Part shown: positions 43,769-52,130 of the stretch, one piece after another | How positions within the stretch are numbered: the first letter of the stretch is position 1 | How the letters are laid out: each line of letters starts with the position of its first letter | Assembly: GCA_017856985.1 (NCBI GenBank) | Contig: JAFMEA010000006.1 | Coordinates: forward strand, 1-61,945 | Direction: 5' to 3' | Length of the DNA: 61,945 nt | Source: Planktomarina sp. | Lineage (GTDB): Bacteria; Pseudomonadota; Alphaproteobacteria; Rhodobacterales; Rhodobacteraceae | Translations under genes and position numbers: made by a program | Notes under the pieces: model-generated | What the model saw: only the letters and a program-made list of their open reading frames with translations | The model's database searches: none | What the model was told of the DNA's origin: nothing

Positions 43769-44746
43769 ATGGCCCCCATGACTGTAATAGAAATAACAGG
43801 GGCGGGTGGCCCAGAGGTTTTGCAGGTTAAGCAGCGCCCAATACCGATACCTCGGCAAGGGGAAGTTTTAATTAAATTGGCCTACGCTGGGATCAATCGC
43901 CCTGATGTTTTGCAGCGATCTGGATCCTACAATCCACCAAAAGGGGCCAGTGATTTGCCTGGTCTGGAAGGTGCGGGCATAATTTCAGCAATTGGGTCGG
44001 GTGTCTTTGAGTGGAAAGTTGGCGACGAAGTATGTGCCCTACTTCCTGGTGGTGGCTATGCAGAGTATGCGGTTACTCCCTCACTGCACTGCCTGCCCGT
44101 ACCTAAAGGCTTATCTCTGAAAGAAGCAGCATGTCTGCCAGAAACTTTTTTTACAGTATATTCAAACCTTTTTCAAAGGGGTGGCTTAAAGGCGGGAGAA
44201 AAGTTCCTGGTTCATGGCGGTTCTTCCGGGATTGGTACCACTGCAATCCAAATGGCTCACCTTTTTGGAGCTCGGGTCTTTGCGACAGCCGGGTCTGAAA
44301 GAAAATGCCAAGTTTGTAAAGACTTGGGCGCGGAGAGAGTAATAAATTATCACAATGAAATTTTTGAGGACGTTTTGCAGGTTTATGGTGGCGTGGATGT
44401 GATTTTGGATATGGTTGGTGGCACTTATATTCAACGAAACTTAAAATCATTGGCAGATGACGGACGCTTAGTACAAATAGCGTTCCTTGAAAGTGCCAAG
44501 GCAGATCTTAATCTAGCACAAATGATGACACGCCGATTATCAATCACTGGCTCCACTCTGCGGCCACAAAATGATTTGGTAAAACAGCGTATAGCTGAAG
44601 GGTTGCAAAAACATATTTGGCCTCATTTGGCTTCCGGACGGATCGCACCAATTATGGACAGTGAATTCCCTCTAGCAGAGGCTGCAAGAGCACATACGCG
44701 TATGGAAACTAGTGAACATATTGGAAAAATAGTTCTAAAAATCTAA
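43769..44746 (+). CDS. NAD(P)H-quinone oxidoreductase, zeta-crystallin/PIG3 type
   Basis: 325 residues of the zinc-free medium-chain reductase family. LAYAGINRPDVLQRSGSYNPPKGASDLPGLEGAG is the QOR/PIG3 block; the NADPH loop is VHGGSSGIGTTAIQMA (about 148-163). Members reduce quinones or enones by one electron with NADPH. The real substrate is unknown. AAGGA precedes the ATG; probably co-transcribed with the COQ9 gene. Confidence 0.9.
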   Translation: MAPMTVIEITGAGGPEVLQVKQRPIPIPRQGEVLIKLAYAGINRPDVLQRSGSYNPPKGASDLPGLEGAGIISAIGSGVFEWKVGDEVCALLPGGGYAEYAVTPSLHCLPVPKGLSLKEAACLPETFFTVYSNLFQRGGLKAGEKFLVHGGSSGIGTTAIQMAHLFGARVFATAGSERKCQVCKDLGAERVINYHNEIFEDVLQVYGGVDVILDMVGGTYIQRNLKSLADDGRLVQIAFLESAKADLNLAQMMTRRLSITGSTLRPQNDLVKQRIAEGLQKHIWPHLASGRIAPIMDSEFPLAEAARAHTRMETSEHIGKIVLKI

Positions 44747-44828
44747 TACTCTAATGGAAGAGTTTTCGTCCTTAGCTCTTATTGGAAAGCTAGATAATAA
44801 GGAACGTGAGAGGCTCTGTTGAACCTAA

Positions 44829-45170
44829 TCAATCATAGGCCGCATCTACAATTATCTCCACCATTAGCTCATCGCGGGCCAACTTTGCCTCACCACATGC
44901 ACGTGCGGGAGCAAACCCCTCTGGAACCCAATCGTTCCAAACTTCGTTTAACCCAATGAAATAATTCATATCTGAAAGCCAAATTGTTGCTCGAAGTATT
45001 TTTTTGCGGGTGCTTCCAGCTTCCAGTAGCAAGGCATCGATCTTGTCTAAACAAGCCTTTACTTGGATCTCTATTGTTTCGCCTTCGGCTACTTGGCCTG
45101 AAAGGTAAGCAACCCCATTATGTTTCACAATCTTACTAGCCCGCGGGGTGGTTCCAATTCTCTCAATCAT
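44829..45170 (-). CDS. RidA family protein
   Basis: 113 residues. RidA proteins hydrolyse reactive enamine/imine intermediates formed by PLP enzymes. KHNGVAYLSGQVAEGETIEIQ, LLEAGSTRKKILRATIWLSDM and PARACGEAKLARDELMVEI are family blocks; the last carries the active-site Arg. Converges on the oxidoreductase gene and points away from trcR. The presence of a PLP transaminase and lysA in the region gives possible sources of such intermediates. Confidence 0.9.
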   Translation of the reverse strand: MIERIGTTPRASKIVKHNGVAYLSGQVAEGETIEIQVKACLDKIDALLLEAGSTRKKILRATIWLSDMNYFIGLNEVWNDWVPEGFAPARACGEAKLARDELMVEIIVDAAYD

Positions 45171-45485
45171 GGGGAGATCCTAAATCTTTTCAAATTATTG
45201 GTTATATTGTATAATAAATTAAAGAATTAAAGGTAAGTAACAACGCCAAAATCAAGAAAATTTAAAAAAGGCTTCACAAAGACCCTGAATGAGTTTCTAA
45301 ATTCTCAAAATTTTGAAAAATGCAGTATGAAAAACAAGCAGAGCATGGGGGTTTCCCTTTCGGAGTTTACAGATTATAGCCTTTTCAAGTTTCCCAAAAA
45401 TGGTAACTCGTCCCGCTAAGACCCGGGACCGCCGCTAGGCGTTGAGAAAGTTGTGTTTGGGATAAAGGTTTAGATGGAGGTTGAA
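45171..45485. other. Intergenic region between RidA gene and trcR (divergent)
   Basis: 315 bases. It is AT-rich near the RidA gene, has a 12-base palindrome TCAAAATTTTGA at 45305-45316, and a short GC-rich island at about 45410-45440 just before trcR. No gene or tRNA visible. No TTAA-N7-TTAA CtrA-type box seen. Confidence 0.4.
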
Positions 45486-46223
45486 ATGGCAAAACCAATT
45501 ATGGCAAAGGCTACTGCAGTGTGGCTGGTGGACAATACCACAATTAGTTTTAAGCAAATAGCGGATTTTGTAGAAATGCATGAGCTTGAAGTTCAGGGAA
45601 TTGCTGACGGTGATGTTGCAATGGGTGTAAAGGGCTTTGATCCAATCAGTAATAATCAGCTGACGCAAGAAGAGATTAATTCCGCACAGTCAGATCCACT
45701 CCACAAACTTGCACTAAAATTTAACGCCGCGGCCGTTGGTGAAGAGAAGCGCCGGGGTCCACGCTATACACCTCTGTCAAAACGCCAGGACCGGCCTGCG
45801 TCTATATTATGGTTGGTTAAGTTTCACCCAGAATTTACAGATGGGCAAATTTCTAAGCTGGTCGGCACGACTAAGCCTACTATCCAGGCAATCCGGGAAC
45901 GGACCCACTGGAATATTACAAATATTGATCCAATTGATCCGGTCGCACTCGGACTTTGTCGGCAGTCAGAGCTAGATGCTTTAGTTCAAAAAGCAAATGC
46001 CAAGAAACCTGGTGATGATGATGTAATGTCTGATGATGAACGACGAAAATTAGTAAGTACTGAACAAAGTTTGGGCATGCCTGACGAGCCTCGTATTCCA
46101 GCCGCCATTTCAGGTCTGGAAACCTTTACTCTCGCCGACGCGCCCAAAGAGGAGGAGGAGTCTCATGGTGATTTGTTGGATGCTGAAAGTTTCTTTAATT
46201 TGCCAAGTGACGATAAAGAGTAG
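45486..46223 (+). CDS. trcR: Cell cycle transcriptional regulator TrcR (DUF1013)
   Basis: 245 residues. DUF1013 proteins are restricted to alphaproteobacteria; the family is annotated as TrcR from work in Caulobacter. KPIMAKATAVWLVDNTTISFKQIADFVEMHELEVQGIADGD is the conserved start; a helix-turn-helix-like segment follows (GQISKLVGTTKPTIQAIRERTHW). The GGAGG ribosome site (45476-45480) lies within a possible earlier start, so ATG 45486 is preferred. The C-terminal tail is acidic. Confidence 0.9.
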   Translation: MAKPIMAKATAVWLVDNTTISFKQIADFVEMHELEVQGIADGDVAMGVKGFDPISNNQLTQEEINSAQSDPLHKLALKFNAAAVGEEKRRGPRYTPLSKRQDRPASILWLVKFHPEFTDGQISKLVGTTKPTIQAIRERTHWNITNIDPIDPVALGLCRQSELDALVQKANAKKPGDDDVMSDDERRKLVSTEQSLGMPDEPRIPAAISGLETFTLADAPKEEEESHGDLLDAESFFNLPSDDKE

Positions 46224-46312
46224 TTAAAGACAGGGTTTCTAAATTTAAGTTGCGTTTAACTTGGCGCTTTTTTCATTAGCTTTTGTCAAAAGCCAGTTCT
46301 GAAATAATAATA

Positions 46313-46906
46313 TTAAAGAGTTTTACGAGCTTTAAGCGCAGCTATGATGGTTCCATCGTCTAAATAATCCAATTCACCGCCAATAGGTACGCCTTGAGCG
46401 AGAGTGCTCACCTTCACGTTACGTAGTTGATCCGTGATGTAATGTGCTGTCGTTTGGCCGTCAATTGTTGCGTTAAGTGCTAAAATGACCTCAGTAATTT
46501 CTTCCTCAAAAACTCTCTTTAATAGACGTGGGATCCTTAGTTCATCCGGTCCAATGGCGTCCAGTGCGGAGAGTGTCCCGCCCAAAACGTGGTATCGGCC
46601 CTTAAAAATATTTGATCGCTCCATTGCCCAAAGATCGGAGACGTCCTGCACTACGCAAATCTCTCCATTGGCCCGTGCTGGGTTTTTACAAATATCACAG
46701 CTGTCTGACATGCCAATATTTCCGCAGTTCAAACACTCACGAACCGTTTTTGCCACCTCCGCCAGAACATCAGCTAAAGGGGCCATTATTAAGGCTCTTT
46801 TTTTGACCATGTGAAGTACAGCACGTCGCGCCGAACGAGGGCCTAGTCCTGGCAGCTTGGCCATCAATTCGATAAGGCGCTCTAAATCTTTGGAAGTGTG
46901 GTTCAT
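46313..46906 (-). CDS. recR: Recombination mediator protein RecR
   Basis: 197 residues from ATG 46906. RecR with RecO loads RecA at gaps. Helix-hairpin-helix near the N-terminus ([15 protein letters not shown]), a zinc finger [16 protein letters not shown] and the Toprim domain ([22 protein letters not shown]) are in order. Follows ybaB and dnaX, the classical dnaX-ybaB-recR arrangement. Confidence 0.97.
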   Translation of the reverse strand: MNHTSKDLERLIELMAKLPGLGPRSARRAVLHMVKKRALIMAPLADVLAEVAKTVRECLNCGNIGMSDSCDICKNPARANGEICVVQDVSDLWAMERSNIFKGRYHVLGGTLSALDAIGPDELRIPRLLKRVFEEEITEVILALNATIDGQTTAHYITDQLRNVKVSTLAQGVPIGGELDYLDDGTIIAALKARKTL

Positions 46907-46964
46907 ACGGATCACCGTGCGTGTAAATTTTGGTATTCACAAGCTACTTTTCGACTGCCTATGC

Positions 46965-47309
46965 CTAGAAGGGTAGTTTCATACCGGCAGGTAATCCTAG
47001 GCTTTCTTGCAGCCGCTGCATCTCTGATGCAGAGCGGTTAGCCGCTTTAGCCTGTGCATCTTTTACGGCTGCCAGAATAAGATCCTCAACCACTTCCTTT
47101 TCATCTGGGTTAAAAATACTGGCATCAATATCCAAGCTTGTCAGAATACCCTTCGCATTTGTAGTAGCAGTTACCAATCCCGCTCCACTCTCACCAGTAA
47201 TGCTGATGTTAGCCAAATCATCCTGCATTTGGGTCATTTTACCCTGCATCTCTTGTGCAGTTTTCATCATTTTGGCCATATCACCAAGCCCACCAAGACC
47301 TTTTAACAT
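46965..47309 (-). CDS. ybaB: YbaB/EbfC nucleoid-associated protein
   Basis: 114 residues, small DNA-binding protein of the YbaB/EbfC family. Helical N-terminus (MAKMMKTAQEMQGKMTQMQDDL) followed by the beta core (GLVTATTNAKGILTSLDIDASIF). Located between dnaX and recR in the same direction, as in many proteobacteria. Confidence 0.95.
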   Translation of the reverse strand: MLKGLGGLGDMAKMMKTAQEMQGKMTQMQDDLANISITGESGAGLVTATTNAKGILTSLDIDASIFNPDEKEVVEDLILAAVKDAQAKAANRSASEMQRLQESLGLPAGMKLPF

Positions 47310-47338
47310 TTTGTTACCTCACTTATATTTTTTTAAAC

Positions 47339-49111
47339 TTAATTGTCATCAAACGGGTCCCATTCATCTTCTACCTCTGGCAGCGCGTCAACTTGCGCTA
47401 AGTTAGCCACATCTTGTGGTGTGCGTATTTCAAGGATTTGAGCTTTGGGGAAGGCATTGAAAACTGCTTGCACGAACGGGTGGCTTTTAGCTTGATCTTT
47501 TAAGGCATTTGTCGCTTCGTCACGTTTTTCGGCAATTGTGTCTGCTCCTCCTAAACCAACCGATACGGCCCAACGTTTATCGGTCCAAGTCTGTAGTCTA
47601 CTGCCTAGGCGCTGGGCTAAATCTTTTGGTGCACTGCCTGTAGGTTCAAATTCTATTCGCCCTGGAGAATAACTTATTAGTTTCAAGGTGGTTTCTACAT
47701 CTACGAGGAGCTTAATATCTCGGTGATCACGGATAAGATTGAGGACGTCTTCAAATGTGGAAAATTGCACTAAGGTATTCACAATGGGTTGAGCTATGCG
47801 AACCGTTGCCTCAGAATTAGATTGTAAATAAGAGGTGCTGGTTATTTTTTGATCAACAAAATTTTTGGTTTCTGCTTGTGTAGGCTTTGGCTCCAAAACG
47901 GTTGTTGCCGCCGACAGGTTAACCGTTTTAGGATTTGTAGCTGGAGGCATAGTTGTATTGTTCAACTTGCGAATTAGTTCATCTGGTGTTGGTAAATCTG
48001 CAACATGGGTGAGACGGATCACTGCCATTTCTGCAGCCATCATACTATTTGGTGCGCGAGCTACCTCTTCAAGTGAGCTCAAAAGCATTTGCCATATACG
48101 GGTCAATATCCGCATCGGTAATGCGTCGGCCATTAGAAGGCCCCGATTGCGTTCATCTGGCGAGGCCGTTGGGTCGTCCGCGGCACCTGGAGTTATTTTT
48201 ATTACGCTGATCCAGTGACTTATTTCTGCCAAGTCACGTAAAATAGCTATAGGGTCGGCTCCATCAGCATATTGTCCTGACAGCTCGCCTAATGCGCCAG
48301 CTGCATCACCTCGAAGTATCAAATCAAATAAGTCTAAAATTCTGCCTCTATCGGCGAGCCCCAACATGGTTCGCACTTGCTCTGCAGTAGTTTGGCCTGC
48401 TCCATGTGAAATTGCCTGATCCAGCAAGGATTGCGCATCTCGGACCGACCCCTCAGATGCCCTTGTGATTAGGCCTAATGCCTCATCTGATATGTCAGCT
48501 TCCTCTGCTCTGGCTACCCTTCTGAGTAGGGAAATCATCACCTCAGGTTCTATTCGGCGGAGGTCAAAGCGCTGACAGCGTGAGAGGACTGTAACGGGTA
48601 CCTTGCGGATCTCCGTTGTTGCAAAAATAAATTTTACATGTGCGGGTGGTTCCTCGAGTGTTTTCAATAAAGCGTTGAACGCATTTGTTGACAACATATG
48701 GACTTCATCAATTATATATATTTTATAGCGTGCTGAAGCGGCACGATAGGCAACAGAATCTATGATTTCACGAATATCACCAACACCCGTGCGGCTGGCT
48801 GCATCCATTTCCTGAACGTCGACATGGCGTCCTGCCATTATCGAAGTACAATTCTCACACACACCGCAAGGATCAACTGTCGCGCCACCTTTACCGTCCA
48901 CTCCAATGCAATTCATACCCTTGGCAATTATTCTAGCAGTAGTTGTCTTGCCGGTGCCTCTTATGCCCGTCATTAAAAAAGCTTGGGCAATACGGTCGGC
49001 CTCAAAAGCATTGCGCAGTGTCTGCACCATGGCATCCTGCCCAACTAGGTCGGCAAACGTCTCTGGCCGGTATTTTCGCGCTAGAACTTGATAAGCAGGT
49101 GCTTCGGTCAT
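47339..49111 (-). CDS. dnaX: DNA polymerase III subunit gamma/tau
   Basis: 590 residues from ATG 49111 (AGGAA upstream). AAA+ clamp loader subunit. Walker A GTGKTT at residues 52-57, zinc ligands C68, C82, C85 and C88, Walker B IIDEVHML with D135/E136, sensor ATTEIRKVP and arginine finger SRC. The tau C-terminal part is more variable and ends in an acidic tail (EVEDEWDPFDDN). The 4.5S RNA gene lies immediately upstream on the same strand. An upstream in-frame reading to 49189 is unlikely. Confidence 0.97.
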   Translation of the reverse strand: MTEAPAYQVLARKYRPETFADLVGQDAMVQTLRNAFEADRIAQAFLMTGIRGTGKTTTARIIAKGMNCIGVDGKGGATVDPCGVCENCTSIMAGRHVDVQEMDAASRTGVGDIREIIDSVAYRAASARYKIYIIDEVHMLSTNAFNALLKTLEEPPAHVKFIFATTEIRKVPVTVLSRCQRFDLRRIEPEVMISLLRRVARAEEADISDEALGLITRASEGSVRDAQSLLDQAISHGAGQTTAEQVRTMLGLADRGRILDLFDLILRGDAAGALGELSGQYADGADPIAILRDLAEISHWISVIKITPGAADDPTASPDERNRGLLMADALPMRILTRIWQMLLSSLEEVARAPNSMMAAEMAVIRLTHVADLPTPDELIRKLNNTTMPPATNPKTVNLSAATTVLEPKPTQAETKNFVDQKITSTSYLQSNSEATVRIAQPIVNTLVQFSTFEDVLNLIRDHRDIKLLVDVETTLKLISYSPGRIEFEPTGSAPKDLAQRLGSRLQTWTDKRWAVSVGLGGADTIAEKRDEATNALKDQAKSHPFVQAVFNAFPKAQILEIRTPQDVANLAQVDALPEVEDEWDPFDDN

Positions 49112-49217
49112 GACGTTCCTTCGAATCTTGTGACCACGGTACATGTTTGGGTTGTGTTGGTCCAGAAAACGCGGTTCATAAAACATCATTTAGCCAGCTA
49201 AGATGTAGTGGCCGAAG

Positions 49218-49313
49218 TGAGAGGTTGGACATCGACCCAAGTGGGGCTCGTTGTGGCTGCTTCCTTCCGGATCTGACCAGGTTGGCGAGGCACTTGCCCG
49301 CGCCAACCCCTCA
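49218..49313 (-). ncRNA. ffs: 4.5S signal recognition particle RNA (small bacterial type)
   Basis: On the minus strand the conserved SRP domain IV loop is clear: ACCTGGTCAG, then TCCGGAAGGAAGCAGCC (plus-strand bases about 49254-49283). The ends pair as an 11-bp closing stem, TGAGGGGTTGG at the 5' end (49313-49303) with CCAACCTCTCA at the 3' end (49228-49218), with one G-U. The 96-nt length fits the small alphaproteobacterial form. It binds Ffh to target membrane proteins. Position ahead of dnaX is typical. Confidence 0.92.
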
Positions 49314-49318
49314 GTTTC

Positions 49319-49347
49319 TCTATAGAGGTTTGAAAATCACATTGCAA
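49319..49347 (-). promoter_or_regulatory. Promoter of ffs
   Basis: On the minus strand TTGCAA (49347-49342), a 17-base spacer, then TATAGA (49324-49319), about six bases before the predicted 5' end of the 4.5S RNA. Spacing and near-consensus boxes fit a strong sigma-70-type promoter. Confidence 0.65.
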
Positions 49348-49367
49348 TTCGTCCTGCAGACGAATTG
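49345..49367. repeat. 9-bp perfect inverted repeat upstream of nudC and overlapping the ffs promoter
   Basis: CAATTCGTC (49345-49353), loop CTGCA, GACGAATTG (49359-49367). It overlaps the -35 box of the ffs promoter and ends 36 bases before the nudC ATG. May be a divergent operator or an mRNA hairpin in the nudC leader. Confidence 0.45.
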
Positions 49368-49403
49368 AATGTAAATAAAATATAAGCCTAGAGGAACCTA
49401 ATT

Positions 49404-50375
49404 ATGGACCACGCAGAATCAGTAACATTTGGAAGTTCCGCACTTAACCGTGCTTCAGAACTGCGAAATGCAGAGTCACAAGTGGTGCTGCGCGCTCAAA
49501 ATAATGTCAGGGTCACTTTGTTCTGGCGTGGCAAGCCCTTGTTGAGAGAAAAAGATGATCAGAGTTTGGGACTTGCTTGGATCGATTTGGATCACAGCAT
49601 TTTAGAACATCAATCTAGTCCATTAATTTTTCTGGGCTTAAGTGAGAAGAATAAACCCCTTTTTTTAGTGGATGTATCAACATGGATACCAGAAGAGTTA
49701 CCGGATACTTTAAACGAATTTTTAGACCCCTCCATACAAACGCATCCTACTTTAGTTAATGATGAATACTTTGGGGAATTACGGAGTATCATGACACAGC
49801 TGTCAACCAGAGATGCCGAATTGGCTGTAATTGGACGGGGTATATTGGAATGGCACCGAGGACATAGTTTTTGTGCGGCCTGTGGGCACCCTTCGACGAT
49901 TGAAATGGCTGGATGGCAACGCACGTGTACGGAATGTAAAAAAACACACTTCCCGCGGACTGACCCAGTTGTGATTATGTTGATTACGCATGGGAATAGT
50001 TTGCTCATGGGGCGGTCACATGCTTGGCCAGATGGAATGTACTCTCTTTTAGCAGGCTTTGTTGAACCGGGAGAGACTCTTGAAGCTGCAGTAAGGCGAG
50101 AAGTTTTTGAAGAATCTGGTATCCGTGTTGGATCTGTGGGCTACCTAACCAGCCAGCCCTGGCCATTTCCAGCGTCATTAATGTTTGGGTGCGAGGGCCA
50201 GGCATTAAATATGGATATTAATATTGACTCAAATGAAATTGAGGATGCGTTATGGGTTAGCCGTGAAGAGATGTTGGACGTTTTTGAGGGTATACATCCT
50301 AAAATAAAGCCAGCAAGATCAGGAGCGATAGCACATTTCCTTATAGAAAATTGGCTAGCAGACACTCTAAAATAG
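49404..50375 (+). CDS. nudC: NAD+ diphosphatase / NADH pyrophosphatase NudC
   Basis: 323 residues. Hydrolyses NADH/NAD+ and removes NAD caps from RNA. Zinc ribbon CAAC...CTEC (about residues 155-178) lies before the Nudix box GFVEPGETLEAAVRREVFEESGI (about 218-240, pattern GX5EX7REUXEEXGU intact). The SQPWPFPASLMFG block after the box is the SQPWPFPxS signature of NudC. Starts 90 bases from the 4.5S RNA gene in the opposite direction. Confidence 0.95.
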   Translation: MDHAESVTFGSSALNRASELRNAESQVVLRAQNNVRVTLFWRGKPLLREKDDQSLGLAWIDLDHSILEHQSSPLIFLGLSEKNKPLFLVDVSTWIPEELPDTLNEFLDPSIQTHPTLVNDEYFGELRSIMTQLSTRDAELAVIGRGILEWHRGHSFCAACGHPSTIEMAGWQRTCTECKKTHFPRTDPVVIMLITHGNSLLMGRSHAWPDGMYSLLAGFVEPGETLEAAVRREVFEESGIRVGSVGYLTSQPWPFPASLMFGCEGQALNMDINIDSNEIEDALWVSREEMLDVFEGIHPKIKPARSGAIAHFLIENWLADTLK

Positions 50376-50441
50376 TCATGGATTGAAATTTTTTAACGCT
50401 TTTATTTATCCGCCTCATCAAAATATAATTATTTGATAAAA

Positions 50442-51275
50442 CTAAGCCGGTCTGGTCCCACTGGCGGGATAGGTACCAAGTACGTGCACCATATCAGTAA
50501 AGAACGATAATTCTTCAAATGCGAGTTGAACTGCTGGATCATCAGGATGGCCGTCAATATCTGCATAAAACTGTGTCGCGGTGAAAGTGCCGCCGACCAT
50601 ATAGCTTTCTAATTTTGTCATATTTATTCCGTTGGTAGCAAATCCACCCATTGCCTTATATAATGCAGCTGGAATGTTACGGACTTGAAACACAAAACTG
50701 GTCAACATTGCGTCACCTCGGCGATCAAGATCGTTTCGAGCCGACATGATTAAAAACCTAGTCGTATTATGTGACAGATCCTCAACATCCTTCTTTAAAA
50801 CATTTAAACCATAAATTTCGCCAGCTAGCTCAGACGCTAAAGCTGCGGCGTCTCGCTCGTTTGACGCTGCGATATCAGCGGCCGCGCCTGCATTGTCTGC
50901 TGCGGCTTCACCACGAATTTTGTTAGCATCGAGGAACGTCTTACATTGTGGTAAAATTACAAGATGGCCGCGTGCAACTTTCACATCTGATAACTTAACC
51001 CCTGGTAAAGCCAAAAGATTGATGCGTACGCGGACAAATACTTCGTCGTTAATAAACAAGCCACTTTTGGGGAGAAGTCTATGAATGTCTGCAACCCGTC
51101 CATAAGTTGTATTTTCGACAGGTAACATTGCAAATTCTGCAGAGCCAGAGCGTACGGCGTTTATAACATCTTCAAATGTTGGACAAGGTAATGGTGTATG
51201 GTTGGGCCGCGCCACAATGCAGGCTTCATGTGAATAAGCACCTAATTCACCCTGGAAGGCAATTTTTTTAGCCAT
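50442..51275 (-). CDS. pheA: Prephenate dehydratase
   Basis: 277 residues from ATG 51275 (AGGAGA upstream). Monofunctional enzyme turning prephenate into phenylpyruvate in phenylalanine synthesis, with no chorismate mutase domain. IAFQGELGAYSHEA and LPVENTTYGRV open the catalytic domain; NTTRFLIMS is the catalytic Thr-Arg-Phe motif; the C-terminal ACT domain (from about 190) with KLESYMVGG binds phenylalanine for feedback control. Confidence 0.95.
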   Translation of the reverse strand: MAKKIAFQGELGAYSHEACIVARPNHTPLPCPTFEDVINAVRSGSAEFAMLPVENTTYGRVADIHRLLPKSGLFINDEVFVRVRINLLALPGVKLSDVKVARGHLVILPQCKTFLDANKIRGEAAADNAGAAADIAASNERDAAALASELAGEIYGLNVLKKDVEDLSHNTTRFLIMSARNDLDRRGDAMLTSFVFQVRNIPAALYKAMGGFATNGINMTKLESYMVGGTFTATQFYADIDGHPDDPAVQLAFEELSFFTDMVHVLGTYPASGTRPA

Positions 51276-51395
51276 TTGATGTCTCCTGAGACGTTTATTC
51301 ATAAAAAGGTCGTTTAGTCGCGCTAACTACACCTTGCGCGGCATGGGGGGAAGGGATTAGAGGAGGAATAACAATTTGAATACACGGATAGCGAC

Positions 51396-51911
51396 ATGTT
51401 CGACACTATGACCTTGACCAAAATAGCCGGTGCCTTTTGTATGGCGTTGTTAGTTTTAGTGCTGGGTGGCTGGATTGCTGACAAAATTTATAGCCCGGCC
51501 CACCACGGTGAGGATCATGGAATCGCTTGGATAGAAATTGATGCTGGCCCGGTTGAGGGGGCTGCAATCCAAGAGGAGCCAGCTATCGAAGAATTGTTAT
51601 TATTGGCGGACCTGTCAAAGGGACAAAAAACTTTCAAAAAGTGTGGCGCCTGCCATAAACTTAAAACTGGGGCGAATGGTGTTGGGCCTCATCTGTATGG
51701 GGTCGTTGGCAGGGCTGTTGGCTCGATTGCAGATTTTAGTTATTCGGGAAGCTTGGTTGCGGTTGCAAAAATATGGAGCCCTGAAAACTTAAATGGGTTT
51801 CTTAAGAAGCCTTCAAAATACGCGCCTGGTACTAAAATGAGCTTTAACGGTATTTCGAAACCGCAAGATCGCGCTAATTTGATAGCGTATCTTACAACAA
51901 TTAGTGAGTAA
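51396..51911 (+). CDS. Membrane-anchored c-type cytochrome
   Basis: 171 residues. N-terminal membrane helix (about 9-27) then an acidic linker and a class I cytochrome c domain with heme site CGACH (C83, C86, H87) and axial Met148 (PGTKMSF). Resembles the membrane-bound cytochrome c552/CycM type that carries electrons to the aa3 oxidase. Divergent from pheA. No operon partner. Confidence 0.9.
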   Translation: MFDTMTLTKIAGAFCMALLVLVLGGWIADKIYSPAHHGEDHGIAWIEIDAGPVEGAAIQEEPAIEELLLLADLSKGQKTFKKCGACHKLKTGANGVGPHLYGVVGRAVGSIADFSYSGSLVAVAKIWSPENLNGFLKKPSKYAPGTKMSFNGISKPQDRANLIAYLTTISE

Positions 51912-52130
51912 GTTTATATTTTATGGCCGGTAAAGTGAAACCTGCCGGTGACTGATGTTGGGCCAATTTCTATAGCCCTTTCCGACCCTAAATATATAAT
52001 TTTTGAAATGTTAATGGAGTTAAGCCATAAAGGCGTTAAGCTCGTTAACAAAATACTTCGCAAATTTTAAAATTGGGCTAAGTTACTATCAATCGTAGAA
52101 AGTTATCTGCGCTTTAAAGAGGATGTGCTA

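Noticed and set aside
45171-45485. CtrA box (TTAA-N7-TTAA) upstream of trcR
   Set aside because: The nearest TTAA pair is spaced by 4 bases, not 7.
51912-52130. Riboswitch or short peptide gene ahead of yejA
   Set aside because: The repeated CCGGT elements are direct rather than inverted repeats, and the only short frame is 10 codons long.
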